64,000 bases of DNA, from positions 124,001 through 188,000 of the forward strand of contig LJCX01000027.1 in the NCBI GenBank assembly GCA_001298545.1, given 5' to 3'. The position numbers were made by a program, and so were the translations under genes. Positions 24,812 through 34,182 of the stretch are shown here, piece by piece. Position 1 is the first letter of the stretch. The number at the start of each line of letters is the position of its first letter. The DNA comes from Actinobacteria bacterium OV320 (GTDB lineage Bacteria; Actinomycetota; Actinomycetes; Streptomycetales; Streptomycetaceae). The notes under the pieces are model-generated. The model made no database searches. It was given only the letters and a program-made list of their open reading frames with translations, and was not told the DNA's origin.

Positions 24812-26851
24812 ATGACCACCCACCCCGAAGCCGCCGCCCTCCTCGGTCGGTCCCATCGACTCGGCGCCGATCCCCGTAACACCAACTACGCCGGCGGCAA
24901 CACCTCCGCCAAGGGCACCGACACCGACCCCGTGACCGGCGGGGACGTCGAGCTGATGTGGGTGAAGGGGTCCGGTGGGGACCTGGGCACCCTGACCGGG
25001 GCCGGGCTCGCCGTGCTGCGGCTGGACCGGCTGAGGGGGCTCGTCGACGTCTACCCGGGCGTCGAACGCGAGGACGAGATGGTCGCCGCGTTCGACTACT
25101 GCCTGCACGGCAAGGGCGGGGCGGCGCCGTCGATCGACACCGCCATGCACGGACTCGTCGACGCCGCACACGTCGATCACCTGCACCCCGACTCCGGGAT
25201 CGCGCTGGCCTGCGCCGCCGACGGGGAGAAGCTGACGGCCGAGTGCTTCGGCGACACCGTCGCATGGGTGCCCTGGCGGCGGCCCGGCTTCCAGCTGGGG
25301 CTGGACATCGCCGCCATCAAGGCGGCGAACCCGCAGGCGATCGGTGTGGTCCTCGGCGGGCACGGGATCACCGCCTGGGGCGACACCTCCGAGGAGTGCG
25401 AGCGCAACTCGCTGCACATCATCCGGACCGCCGAGGCCTTCCTCGCGGAGAAGGGGAAGGCCGATCCGTTCGGGCCGGTCCTCGACGGCTTCGCGGCGCT
25501 GCCCGAGGACGAGCGGCGGGAGCGGGCCGCCGCGCTCGCGCCCCACGTGCGGGCCATCGCCTCCCAGGACCGGCCCCAGGTCGGGCACTTCACCGACTCA
25601 GACGCCGTACTCGACTTCGTGGCCCGGGCCGAGCACCCGCGACTCGCCGCTCTCGGCACCTCCTGCCCCGACCACTTCCTGCGGACCAAGGTGCGGCCGC
25701 TGGTCCTGGACCTGCCGCCCACCGTCACGGTGCAGGACGCGATCGCGCGGCTGAAGGAGCTGCACGCCGAGTACCGCGAGGAGTACGCCGCCTACTACCG
25801 GCGGCACGCCGACGCCGACTCGCCCGCCATGCGCGGCGCCGACCCGGCGATCGTGCTGGTCCCCGGCGTGGGCATGTTCTCCTTCGGCAAGGACAAGCAG
25901 ACCGCGCGCGTGGCCGGCGAGTTCTACGTCAACGCGATCAACGTGATGCGTGGCGCGGAGGCGGTGTCCTCGTACGCGCCGATCGAGGAGTCGGAGAAGT
26001 TCCGCATCGAGTACTGGGCCCTGGAGGAGGCCAAGCTCCAGCGGATGCCCGCGCCGAAGCCGCTGGCCACCCGGGTGGCCCTGGTCACCGGGGCCGGCAG
26101 CGGGATCGGCAAGGCCATCGCCCAGCGGCTGGCCGCCGAGGGCGCGTGTGTCGTCGTCGCCGATCTGAACGCCGAGAACGCGGCCGCCGTCGCCGAAGAG
26201 CTCGGCGGGCCCGACAAGGCGGTCGCCGTCACCGTGGACGTGACCTCCGAGGAGCAGATCGCCGGTGCCTTCCGGGACGCCGTGCTCGCCTTCGGCGGCG
26301 TCGACCTCGTCGTCAACAACGCCGGGATCTCCATCTCCAAGCCGCTGCTGGAGACGTCGGCACGCGACTGGGACCTGCAGCACGACATCATGGCCCGCGG
26401 GTCCTTCCTCGTCTCGCGCGAGGCGGCGCGGGTGATGATCGCGCAGGAGCTGGGCGGCGACATCGTCTACATCGCGTCGAAGAACGCCGTCTTCGCCGGC
26501 CCGAACAACATCGCCTACTCCGCCACCAAGGCCGACCAGGCCCACCAGGTGCGCCTGCTGGCCGCCGAGCTGGGCGAGCACGGCATCCGCGTCAACGGCG
26601 TCAACCCGGACGGCGTGGTGCGCGGGTCGGGCATCTTCGCGGGCGGCTGGGGCGCGCAGCGGGCCGCGACCTACGGCATCGACGAGGAGAAGCTCGGCGA
26701 GTTCTACGCCCAGCGGACCATCCTCAAGCGTGAGGTACTGCCGGACCACGTCGCGAACGCGGTGTTCGCGCTCACCGGCGGCGAACTCACCCACACCACC
26801 GGACTGCACGTCCCCGTCGACGCGGGTGTGGCGGCCGCGTTCCTCCGGTGA
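24812..26851 (+). CDS. rhaD: Bifunctional rhamnulose-1-phosphate aldolase / lactaldehyde dehydrogenase
   Basis: 679-aa fusion. Residues 1 to about 400 are a class II aldolase domain with zinc-ligand motifs HLHPD (123-127) and GGHG (182-185); it would split L-rhamnulose-1-phosphate to DHAP and L-lactaldehyde. Residues from about 420 form an SDR domain: VTGAGSGIG (425-433), NNAG, Ser in YIASKNA and Tyr-x3-Lys in YSATK. In the related B. subtilis RhaEW the SDR part oxidises L-lactaldehyde to L-lactate. Its stop overlaps the rhaB start (GTGA), so the two are coupled. Confidence 0.93.
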   Translation: MTTHPEAAALLGRSHRLGADPRNTNYAGGNTSAKGTDTDPVTGGDVELMWVKGSGGDLGTLTGAGLAVLRLDRLRGLVDVYPGVEREDEMVAAFDYCLHGKGGAAPSIDTAMHGLVDAAHVDHLHPDSGIALACAADGEKLTAECFGDTVAWVPWRRPGFQLGLDIAAIKAANPQAIGVVLGGHGITAWGDTSEECERNSLHIIRTAEAFLAEKGKADPFGPVLDGFAALPEDERRERAAALAPHVRAIASQDRPQVGHFTDSDAVLDFVARAEHPRLAALGTSCPDHFLRTKVRPLVLDLPPTVTVQDAIARLKELHAEYREEYAAYYRRHADADSPAMRGADPAIVLVPGVGMFSFGKDKQTARVAGEFYVNAINVMRGAEAVSSYAPIEESEKFRIEYWALEEAKLQRMPAPKPLATRVALVTGAGSGIGKAIAQRLAAEGACVVVADLNAENAAAVAEELGGPDKAVAVTVDVTSEEQIAGAFRDAVLAFGGVDLVVNNAGISISKPLLETSARDWDLQHDIMARGSFLVSREAARVMIAQELGGDIVYIASKNAVFAGPNNIAYSATKADQAHQVRLLAAELGEHGIRVNGVNPDGVVRGSGIFAGGWGAQRAATYGIDEEKLGEFYAQRTILKREVLPDHVANAVFALTGGELTHTTGLHVPVDAGVAAAFLR

Positions 26852-28293
26852 CGGCCGTGCGGTCGTACGCGGCGGTCGACCTCGGCGCGTCCAGCGGGCG
26901 CGTCATGGTCGGCCGGGTGGGCCCGGACTCGCTGGAGCTGACGGAGGCCCACCGCTTCCCCAACCGGCCGGTCCGGGTCCCCGAGGGACTGCGCTGGGAC
27001 GTGCTGTCCCTCTACGCGGGAGTTCTTCAGGGCCTGCGGGCGGCCGGCCAGGTGGACTCGGTCGGCATCGACAGCTGGGCCGTGGACTACGGCCTGCTCG
27101 ACGCCGACGGGACCCTGCTCGGCAACCCGGTGCACTACCGGGACGCCCGTACCGAGGGGGTCGCCGAGAAGGTGTGGGCGACCGTGCCGGCGGCCGAGCT
27201 CTACGCGGCCACCGGACTCCAGTACGCGCCCTTCAACACCCTCTACCAGCTGGCGGCGGCGAGCGGGACCCGGCAACTGGCCCACGCCCGGCGCCTGTTG
27301 CTCATCCCCGACCTGCTGTCCTACTGGCTGACGGGTGAGCAGGGCACCGAGCTCACCAACGCCTCCACCACCCAGCTGATCGATCCCGCGGCGGGCGACT
27401 GGTCGTACGACGTGGCCTCCCGGCTGGGCATCGACCTGGAGCTGTTCGCGCCGCTTCGGCGGCCCGGCGATCCGGCGGGGCTGCTGCGGGCGGAGGTGCT
27501 GGAGGAGACGGGGCTGACCGGGCCGGTGCCGGTGACGACGGTCGGCTCGCACGACACCGCCTCCGCGGTGGCCGCGGTCCCGGCGACCGGGGAACGGTTC
27601 GCCTACATCTGCACCGGCACCTGGTCGCTGGCGGGCCTGGAGCTGCCGCGGCCCGTGCTCACCGAGGAGAGCCGGGCCGCCAACTTCACCAACGAGCTCG
27701 GGCTGGACGGCACGGTCCGCTACCTGCGCAACATCATGGGACTGTGGCTCCTCCAGGAGTGCCTGCGGGCCTGGGGCGACCCGGACCTGGGCGGACTGCT
27801 GCGGGAGGCGGCCGCCGTGCCCGCGCTGCGCTCGGTCGTGGACGCCGGGGACGCCGCCTTCCTGGCGCCCGGGCGGATGCCGGAGCGGATCGCCGAGGCG
27901 TGCCGCGCGTCCGGGCAGCCGGTGCCCGGCACGCCCGCGGAGATCACGCGGTGCATCCTCGACTCGCTCGCCCTGGCCCACCGTCGGGCCGTCGACGAGG
28001 CCCAGCGGCTCGCCGACCACCCCGTGGACGTCGTGCACATCGTCGGGGGCGGCACCCGTAACGCGCTGCTGTGCCAGCTCACCGCCGACGCCTGCGGGCT
28101 GCCGGTGGTGGCCGGTCCGACGGAGGCCGCGGCCCTCGGCAACGTGCTCGTCCAGGCACGGGCGCACCAACTGGTCGGCGACCGAGCCGACATGCGCCGG
28201 CTGCTTGCCCGTACCCAGCCCCTGACGCGCTACGAGCCGCAGGGCGACGCCGAGCGGTGGCGCGAGGCGGAGGCCCGGCTCGCCACGCGGTGA
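26848..28293 (+). CDS. rhaB: Rhamnulokinase
   Basis: 481-aa FGGY-family carbohydrate kinase phosphorylating L-rhamnulose at O1. N-terminal ATPase motif AAVDLGASSGRVMVG, substrate-side IDSWAVDYGLLD and VHYRDART, then the FGGY_C region with TGTWSLAGLE and VVHIVGGGTRNALLCQL (adenosine motif). GTG start at 26848 within the rhaD stop. The order isomerase, aldolase fusion, kinase is complete for the pathway. Confidence 0.95.
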   Translation: MTAVRSYAAVDLGASSGRVMVGRVGPDSLELTEAHRFPNRPVRVPEGLRWDVLSLYAGVLQGLRAAGQVDSVGIDSWAVDYGLLDADGTLLGNPVHYRDARTEGVAEKVWATVPAAELYAATGLQYAPFNTLYQLAAASGTRQLAHARRLLLIPDLLSYWLTGEQGTELTNASTTQLIDPAAGDWSYDVASRLGIDLELFAPLRRPGDPAGLLRAEVLEETGLTGPVPVTTVGSHDTASAVAAVPATGERFAYICTGTWSLAGLELPRPVLTEESRAANFTNELGLDGTVRYLRNIMGLWLLQECLRAWGDPDLGGLLREAAAVPALRSVVDAGDAAFLAPGRMPERIAEACRASGQPVPGTPAEITRCILDSLALAHRRAVDEAQRLADHPVDVVHIVGGGTRNALLCQLTADACGLPVVAGPTEAAALGNVLVQARAHQLVGDRADMRRLLARTQPLTRYEPQGDAERWREAEARLATR

Positions 28294-28366
28294 GCCGGGC
28301 CTCTCCCCGGGCCCCTGCACCGAGCTACTCTGCACTCATCCGATGACCTACCCGCAAGGAGCCCCG

Positions 28367-29122
28367 ATGCGTGTCGCACTGTTCCTGACCTGTGTCAACG
28401 ACACGCTCTATCCCGAGACGGGCCGTGCCGTCGTAAAACTCCTGACCAGGCTGGGCGTCGAGGTCGACTTCCCGATGGCCCAGACCTGCTGCGGCCAGGC
28501 CCACTACAACACCGGCTACCGTCATGAGGCCGAGCCGCTCGCCCGGCATTTCTCCGATGTCTTCGGGGAGTACGAGGCGATCGTGACGCCCTCCGGGTCG
28601 TGCGGGGCGATGGTGCGGGAGCTGTATCCGCGGATGGGCGAGCGGGCCCGGGCCGAGGGGCGCGGGGACACCCTGGCCGCCACTCTGGCGCCGGTGGTCC
28701 CGAAGACGTACGAGCTCACCGAGTTCCTGGTGGACGTGCTCGGGGTGACGGACGTCGGCGCGTACTACCCGCACAGGGTGACCTATCACCCGACCTGTCA
28801 CGGGCTGCGGGGACTGGGCCTCGGGGAGCGGCCCCGGCGGCTGCTCCAGGCGGTCGGGGGACTGGAGCTGGTGGAGCTGCCGGGGGCCGACGAGTGCTGC
28901 GGCTTCGGCGGGACCTTCGCGCTGAAGAACGCCGACGTCTCGGCGGCGATGGGCGCCGACAAGGTGCGCAACGCCGAGTCGACGGGCGCCGAGGTGCTGT
29001 GCGCGGCGGACAACTCCTGCCTGATGCACATCGGCGGGACCATGACCCGGCTGAAGACCGGCATGCGGCCCGTGCACATCGCGGAGATCCTGGCGAGCAC
29101 GGAGGAGGAACCGGCCGTATGA
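28367..29122 (+). CDS. lutA: L-lactate utilisation Fe-S subunit LutA (LldE)
   Basis: 251 aa with two CCG domains: TCCGQAHYNTGYR and YHPTCHGLRGL with ECCGFGGTFALKN, the cysteine sets that bind iron-sulfur clusters as in heterodisulfide-reductase-like subunits. Part of the LutABC complex that oxidises L-lactate to pyruvate. ATG at 28367 has AAGGAG 6 bp upstream; an ATG at 28343 lacks one. It follows rhaB by 73 bp, so rhamnose-derived lactate can be handled by the same transcript; no separate promoter was recognised. Confidence 0.94.
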   Translation: MRVALFLTCVNDTLYPETGRAVVKLLTRLGVEVDFPMAQTCCGQAHYNTGYRHEAEPLARHFSDVFGEYEAIVTPSGSCGAMVRELYPRMGERARAEGRGDTLAATLAPVVPKTYELTEFLVDVLGVTDVGAYYPHRVTYHPTCHGLRGLGLGERPRRLLQAVGGLELVELPGADECCGFGGTFALKNADVSAAMGADKVRNAESTGAEVLCAADNSCLMHIGGTMTRLKTGMRPVHIAEILASTEEEPAV

Positions 29123-30603
29123 GCGGAACGTTCGTAGGAATGCCGGCCTTCCCGAAGGCCGCGCACGAGGCGGTCGGCAACCAGACCCTGCGCGCGAATC
29201 TGCGGCACGCCACCCACACCATCCGCGCCAAGCGCGCGGCTGCCGTGGCCGAGGTGTCCGACTGGGCGGAGCTGCGGGAGGCGGGCAAGCGGATCAAGGA
29301 CCACACGCTGCGTCATCTCGACCGGTATCTGGTGCAGTTGGAGGAGTCGGTGACGGCGGCGGGCGGCATCGTCCACTGGGCCGCCGACGCGGACGAGGCC
29401 AACCGGATCGTGGCCGACCTGGTCAAGGAGACCGGCGAGTCGGAGGTCGTCAAGGTCAAGTCCATGGCCACACAGGAGATCGGGCTCAACGAGGCGCTGG
29501 AGGCGGAGGGCATCCGCGCCTACGAGACCGACCTCGCCGAGCTCATCGTGCAGTTGGGCAAGGACCGGCCGTCGCACATCCTGGTGCCCGCGATCCACCG
29601 CAACCGGGGGGAGATCCGGGACATCTTCACCCGCGAGATGAGCGAGTGGGGCCGCCCTGCCCCCGAGGGCCTGACCGACACCCCCGCCGAACTCGCCGAC
29701 GCCGCCCGTCTGCACCTGCGCGAGAAGTTCCTGCGCGCCAGGGTCGGCGTCTCCGGCGCCAACTTCATGGTCGCCGAGACCGGCACCCTGGTGGTCGTCG
29801 AGTCCGAGGGCAACGGGCGGATGTGCCTGACCCTCCCCGAGACGCTGATCTCCGTCGTCGGCATCGAGAAGATCGTGCCGACCTGGCGGGACCTGGAGGT
29901 CTTCCTGCAGACGCTCCCCCGTTCCTCGACGGCCGAGCGCATGAACCCGTACACGTCGACCTGGACGGGCACGACGGACGGCGACGGCCCCCGCACCTTC
30001 CATCTGGTGCTGCTGGACAACGGCCGCACGGACACGCTCGCCGACGAGGTCGGCCGGCAGGCCCTGCGCTGCATCCGCTGCTCCGCCTGTCTGAACGTGT
30101 GCCCGGTGTACGAGCGGGCCGGCGGCCATGCCTACGGCTCGGTGTACCCCGGTCCGATCGGCGCGATCCTCAGTCCCCAGCTCCGGGGCACCGGGAGCGA
30201 GATCGACGCCTCGCTGCCGTACGCCTCGTCGCTGTGCGGGGCCTGCTACGAGGTGTGCCCGGTGGCCATCGACATCCCGGAGGTGCTGGTGCACCTGCGG
30301 GAACGGGTCGTCCAGGGCGGCCCGGTGACGCGGGAGGGCAACAAGGTGGTGCTGAAGCCGGCCAAGGGCCATGCCGCCGAGCGGGCCGCGATGCGGGCGG
30401 CGCGCTGGGCGTTCGGCCGGCCCGGCGCCCTGCGCGCCGGGCAGCGGCTGGCGTCCCGGACCCGCCGGCTGCATCCTCGTACGCTGCCCGGCCCCGGCAA
30501 GGCGTGGAGCGCAACGCGGGATCTGCCGCCGGTGCCCGCGGAGCCGTTCCGCGACTGGTGGCAGCGTACGACCGGCGGGACCACCGAGGGGACGGCGAAG
30601 TGA
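29119..30603 (+). CDS. lutB: L-lactate utilisation Fe-S subunit LutB (LldF)
   Basis: 494 aa: N-terminal LUD domain (about 70-300; SMATQEIGLNEALE, GANFMVAETGTLVVVESEGN) then two 4Fe-4S motifs, CIRCSACLNVCPVY (Cys 318, 321, 324, 328) and CGACYEVCPV (373, 376, 380). Central subunit of the lactate-oxidising complex. Start overlaps the lutA stop by 4 bp (ATGA). Confidence 0.95.
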   Translation: MSGTFVGMPAFPKAAHEAVGNQTLRANLRHATHTIRAKRAAAVAEVSDWAELREAGKRIKDHTLRHLDRYLVQLEESVTAAGGIVHWAADADEANRIVADLVKETGESEVVKVKSMATQEIGLNEALEAEGIRAYETDLAELIVQLGKDRPSHILVPAIHRNRGEIRDIFTREMSEWGRPAPEGLTDTPAELADAARLHLREKFLRARVGVSGANFMVAETGTLVVVESEGNGRMCLTLPETLISVVGIEKIVPTWRDLEVFLQTLPRSSTAERMNPYTSTWTGTTDGDGPRTFHLVLLDNGRTDTLADEVGRQALRCIRCSACLNVCPVYERAGGHAYGSVYPGPIGAILSPQLRGTGSEIDASLPYASSLCGACYEVCPVAIDIPEVLVHLRERVVQGGPVTREGNKVVLKPAKGHAAERAAMRAARWAFGRPGALRAGQRLASRTRRLHPRTLPGPGKAWSATRDLPPVPAEPFRDWWQRTTGGTTEGTAK

Positions 30604-31241
30604 GCAGCAGGGAGCGGATTCTGGGCCGGGTGCGGCGCGCGCTGGCCGATGTGCCGCAGGACGACCCTTCGTACGGGGAAGCCGTCGCGCGCGACTATCT
30701 ACGCGAGCACGGCGCCCGGTCCCCCGAGGAGACGGTCGAGCTGCTGGCGGAGAACCTGGCGGACTACCGGGCCGTCGTGCACCGGTGCGGCGCGGACGAA
30801 CTCCCGTCCGTGCTGGCCCGGTTGCTCGCGGAGCGGAAGGCGGCGACCGTGCTCGTGCCTCCCGGCCTCGACGAGGCGTGGCTGGCGGAGACGGACACCG
30901 CCCGGGTGGCGGACCGGGTGGAGAGCGGCGCGCACGAACTCGACCGGGTGGACAGCGTGGTCACGGCGTGCGCGGTGGCGGTCGCCGAGACCGGGACGAT
31001 CGTGCTGGACGGCGGTCCCGACCAGGGGCGGCGCCGGATCACCCTGGTCCCGGACCACCACATCTGTGTGGTGCGCGTCCCCGGGCAGGTGGTGTCGTCC
31101 GTGCCGCAGGCTCTCGAACGGCTCGATCCGGCGCGTCCGTTGACGTGGATCTCCGGTCCTTCGGCGACCAGTGACATCGAGCTGGACCGGGTGGAAGGGG
31201 TGCACGGCCCGCGCACCCTGGAGGTGATCCTGGTCGGCTGA
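30600..31241 (+). CDS. lutC: L-lactate utilisation subunit LutC (LldG)
   Basis: 213-aa LUD-domain protein: SSRERILGRVRRALADVP at the N-terminus, then VAETGTIVLDGGPDQGRRRITLVPDHHICVV collapsed around VAETGTIVLDGG and VPDHHICVV, ending ISGPSATSDIELDRVEGVHG. Third subunit of LutABC. GTG start overlaps the lutB stop (GTGA). Last gene of the rightward operon. Confidence 0.94.
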   Translation: MSSRERILGRVRRALADVPQDDPSYGEAVARDYLREHGARSPEETVELLAENLADYRAVVHRCGADELPSVLARLLAERKAATVLVPPGLDEAWLAETDTARVADRVESGAHELDRVDSVVTACAVAVAETGTIVLDGGPDQGRRRITLVPDHHICVVRVPGQVVSSVPQALERLDPARPLTWISGPSATSDIELDRVEGVHGPRTLEVILVG

Positions 31242-31295
31242 GCGCGCCGCCCGAGTGTCCGGCCCCGGAGATCGTGAGGATCCCCGGGGCCGGTC

Positions 31296-31661
31296 TCATG
31301 TCCTGCGGTCGTAACCCTCCCTGGCCCGCGCCACCTTGGGCAGGTTCCCGGTGGCCCATTCGGAGAGGTGGGCGAAGAGCGGGGCCAGGCTGAGGCCGAG
31401 TTCGCTGATCTCGTACTCGACGCGCGGCGGCACCTCCGGGTGGTAGGTGCGCACCACCAGGCCGTCGCGCTCCAGCTGGCGCAGCCGCTGGGTCAGCACC
31501 TTGGGCGTGATGTTCGTGATCGCGCGTTCCAGCTCGCCGAACCGCTGACGGCCCCGCGCGTGCAGCGTCCACAGGATCGGTGTGGTCCAGCGGCTGAAGA
31601 CGATGTCCACCACGGGGGCGATGGGGCAGGCGAGTTCGGGATCGGTCGGGTCACCGGTCAT
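31296..31661 (-). CDS. HxlR-family regulator
   Basis: 121-aa winged-helix protein: CPIAPVVDIVFSRWTTPILW, RFGELERAITNITPKVLTQR, LVVRTYHPEVPPRVEYEIS. The N-terminal Cys (CPIAP) is where redox- or aldehyde-sensing HxlR proteins carry their sensor Cys. Divergent from an NAD(P)-binding reductase gene, which it probably controls through the dyad at 31693. Confidence 0.9.
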   Translation of the reverse strand: MTGDPTDPELACPIAPVVDIVFSRWTTPILWTLHARGRQRFGELERAITNITPKVLTQRLRQLERDGLVVRTYHPEVPPRVEYEISELGLSLAPLFAHLSEWATGNLPKVARAREGYDRRT

Positions 31662-31692
31662 GCGTACCCCTCGGGGAAGTCACTTTCCTCTG

Positions 31693-31707
31693 GGTACCTA
31701 CTATACC
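31693..31707. promoter_or_regulatory. Candidate HxlR operator
   Basis: GGTACCTACTATACC has GGTA/TACC arms and the TAC-n-TA core seen at HxlR-type sites. It lies between the divergent genes, 32 bp from the HxlR start and 58 bp from the reductase start. Confidence 0.45.
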
Positions 31708-31764
31708 GGCGGTGTTAGCGTCGTTCCGCAACGTCAACAACCCATTCCGAACAAGGAGTTACCC

Positions 31765-32610
31765 ATGATCGTGGTGACGGGGGCGACCGGGAACGTCGGC
31801 CGTGAACTGGTGCGTTCTCTGGCGGCCGCGGGCGAGCGGGTGACCGCCACGTCCCGGCACGTCTCGGCGAGCGAAGTCCCGGACGGCGTAAGGACGGTGC
31901 GGTCGGACCTCACCGACGCGGAGAGCCTGCGGCCGGTGCTCGACGGGGCCGAGGCGCTGTTCCTCCAGAACGGTGGCGCCGCCCTCCATCTGCTCAGGCC
32001 GCGGGACCTCCTCGACGTGGCCAAGTCCGCCGGGGTCGGCCGGGTGGTGCTGCTGTCGTCCCAAGGGGTGGCGACCCGGCCGGAGTCGCAGTCGCACGGC
32101 GCCCTGGCGGGCGCGATCGAGGACGCCGTCCGGGAGTCCGGCCCGGAGTGGACGATCCTGCGGCCGGGCGGCTTCCATTCCAACGCCTACGCCTGGGCGG
32201 AGCCGGTCCGTACCCACCGCACCGTCGCGGCCCCCTTCGGTGACGTCGCGCTGCCCACCGTCGACCCGGCCGACATCGCGGAGGTCGCCGCGGTGGCCCT
32301 GCGGCAGGAGGGACACCACGGCCGGGTCCACGAGTTGACCGGGCCCGCCGCCACGACACCCCGCGGGCGGGCGGAGGCCATCGGCAGGGCGATCGGGGAG
32401 CCGGTCCGGTTCGTCGAGCAGACGCCGGAGGAGGCGCGCGAGCAGATGCTGGCGTTCATGCCGGAACCAGTCGTCGAGACCACCCTGTCCATCCTCGGCG
32501 AACCGACGCCCGCCGAGCGGCTCGTCAGCCCGGACGTGGAACGCGTCCTGGGCCGCGCGCCGCGCACCTTCGAGGACTGGGCACGGCGCAACGCGGCCGC
32601 GTTCCGGTGA
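31765..32610 (+). CDS. NmrA-like NAD(P)H-binding oxidoreductase
   Basis: 281-aa atypical SDR of the NmrA/QorB type. Rossmann motif VVTGATGNVGREL (3-15) and VVLLSSQGVA and TILRPGGFHSNAYAW mark the fold; there is no classical Tyr-x3-Lys. Such proteins act as quinone or isoflavone-type reductases or as NADP sensors. ATG at 31765 with AAGGAG upstream. Paired with the divergent HxlR regulator, a common arrangement for electrophile- or quinone-responsive reductases. Confidence 0.87.
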   Translation: MIVVTGATGNVGRELVRSLAAAGERVTATSRHVSASEVPDGVRTVRSDLTDAESLRPVLDGAEALFLQNGGAALHLLRPRDLLDVAKSAGVGRVVLLSSQGVATRPESQSHGALAGAIEDAVRESGPEWTILRPGGFHSNAYAWAEPVRTHRTVAAPFGDVALPTVDPADIAEVAAVALRQEGHHGRVHELTGPAATTPRGRAEAIGRAIGEPVRFVEQTPEEAREQMLAFMPEPVVETTLSILGEPTPAERLVSPDVERVLGRAPRTFEDWARRNAAAFR

Positions 32611-32612
32611 GC

Positions 32613-33191
32613 TCAGCAGTAGGTCATCGGGCAGCCGTGCCGTAGCGAGTACTGGGCGGCGCGCAGATAGAGCGCCGCGTAGAACGCCGTGGCCAGGTCG
32701 TCGGCCCAGGGGCCGGGCCGGGTTGCGGCGGCCTTCTCCGCCTCGCCCTCCAGGAACCAGAAGGTCAGTTCGAGGTTGCCGAAGGTCGCCGGCACCAGGT
32801 CCAGCGGCAGACCGAGGGCCGCGGCGAGCCGCTCGGCGAGCGAGAGGACGTGCGGCGCCCCGACGACCAGGGTCTCGTCCGTGTACGCGGAGCCGACGGG
32901 CAGCAGGACGCCGCCGTCCGGCGCGAACGGGACCAGCACCGTCCAGTCGAGGAGGGTGTGCCGCTCCTCGGGGGTCAGCCGCGCCCGGCACAGCTCGTCG
33001 AAGCCGGCCATCGACGGGCTGATCTTCTCCTCGAACCAGCCCGGCGCGTCCCGCACCGCCTTTCGCGGCTCGTACGGGGGCAGCCCGCGCCGCCCCAACT
33101 CCGTGTTCAGCGCGGCCGCGATGTCCCCGTACCCGTCCTCGCCGGGCTCCGACCAGTCCTGCGCGGTGACGCTCACCAGATACACACCCAT
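32613..33191 (-). CDS. Hypothetical protein
   Basis: 192 aa, soluble, no domain recognised with confidence. Sequence is evenly ordered with motifs YLVSVTAQDW, APGWFEEKISPSM, LLPVGSAYTDETLVVGAPHVLSLA and FGNLELTFWFLEGEA, suggesting a conserved actinobacterial family rather than a chance frame. The ATG at 33191 is taken because the sequence before it (to 33242) is not protein-like, though no clear ribosome site precedes it. Ends 2 bp from the convergent reductase gene. Confidence 0.7.
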   Translation of the reverse strand: MGVYLVSVTAQDWSEPGEDGYGDIAAALNTELGRRGLPPYEPRKAVRDAPGWFEEKISPSMAGFDELCRARLTPEERHTLLDWTVLVPFAPDGGVLLPVGSAYTDETLVVGAPHVLSLAERLAAALGLPLDLVPATFGNLELTFWFLEGEAEKAAATRPGPWADDLATAFYAALYLRAAQYSLRHGCPMTYC

Positions 33192-33246
33192 GATCGCAAC
33201 GTACCGCCCGCCACTGACAACGCCTCTGGCCGCTGATGACAATGGG

Positions 33247-33276
33247 TGACAACGGGGGTGAACAAGCGCTTAGATA
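33247..33276 (+). promoter_or_regulatory. Promoter of the moxR-VWA operon
   Basis: -35 TGACAA (33247-33252), 18-bp spacer, -10 TAGATA (33271-33276); predicted start about 42 nt before the TTG at 33325. TGACAA occurs three times (33215, 33237, 33247), and the spacer ends in the palindrome AAGCGCTT (33264-33271), which could bind a regulator. Confidence 0.5.
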
Positions 33277-33324
33277 GGTGATCGACCACTCGCCGAGACC
33301 GCGACCGATCGCCCGGAGGCCCCG

Positions 33325-34182
33325 TTGTTCACGTCCGTCGACGATGTCTGCGCCCGGCTCGCCGAGAGCGGCTACCTGGCCTCCCCCGCCGTCGCCACGA
33401 CCGTCTTCCTCGCCGACCGGCTCGGCAAGCCACTGCTCGTGGAGGGCCCGGCCGGCGTCGGCAAGACGGAACTCGCCAAGGCCGTGGCCCAGGTGGCGGG
33501 GGCCCGGCTGGTGCGGCTCCAGTGCTACGAGGGCGTCGACGAGTCCCGGGCGCTGTACGAGTGGAACCACGCCAAGCAGCTGCTGCGCATCAGCGCGGGC
33601 CGGGACGAGACCTGGGACGAGACCCGCACGGACATCTTCAGCGAGGAGTTCCTCCTCCCCCGGCCGCTGCTGACCGCCATCCGCGGCGACGAGCCGACCG
33701 TCCTGCTGATCGACGAGACCGACAAGGCCGACGTCGAGGTGGAGGGACTGCTCCTCGAAGTGCTCAGCGACTTCCAGGTGACCGTCCCGGAACTCGGCAC
33801 GATCACCGCCACGCGCCGCCCGTTCGTGGTGCTCACCTCCAACGCGAGCCGTGAGCTGTCGGAGGCGCTGCGCCGCCGCTGTCTCTTCCTCCACATCGAC
33901 TTCCCCGAGGAGGAGCTGGAGCGGCGGATCGTCCGGCTGAAGGTGCCGGGCATCGAAGCGGCGCTGGCCGAGTCGGTGGTCCGGGTGATCGGCGCGCTGC
34001 GCGCGATGGACCTGCGCAAGGCGCCCTCCGTCGCCGAGACCATCGACTGGGCGCGCACCCTGCTCGCGCTCGGCGCCACCACCCTCGACGAGAGCGTCGT
34101 ACGCGACAGCCTGGGCGTGATCCTCAAGCACCAGGACGACATCCTCAAGGCCGGCGCGAAGCTCGACCTGGACGCCGTGTGA
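33325..34182 (+). CDS. MoxR-type AAA+ ATPase
   Basis: 285 aa. Walker A EGPAGVGKTE (40-49), Walker B VLLIDETDKAD (126-136), sensor 1 VLTSNASRELSEALRRRC. The ECYEG/WNHAKQLL region resembles CoxD-like members. MoxR ATPases act with VWA proteins as chaperones that insert cofactors or remodel complexes. Its stop overlaps the VWA gene start by 4 bp (GTGA). TTG start at 33325 with CGGAGG upstream. No CO dehydrogenase, methanol dehydrogenase or chelatase gene is nearby, so the client is unknown. Confidence 0.9.
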   Translation: MFTSVDDVCARLAESGYLASPAVATTVFLADRLGKPLLVEGPAGVGKTELAKAVAQVAGARLVRLQCYEGVDESRALYEWNHAKQLLRISAGRDETWDETRTDIFSEEFLLPRPLLTAIRGDEPTVLLIDETDKADVEVEGLLLEVLSDFQVTVPELGTITATRRPFVVLTSNASRELSEALRRRCLFLHIDFPEEELERRIVRLKVPGIEAALAESVVRVIGALRAMDLRKAPSVAETIDWARTLLALGATTLDESVVRDSLGVILKHQDDILKAGAKLDLDAV

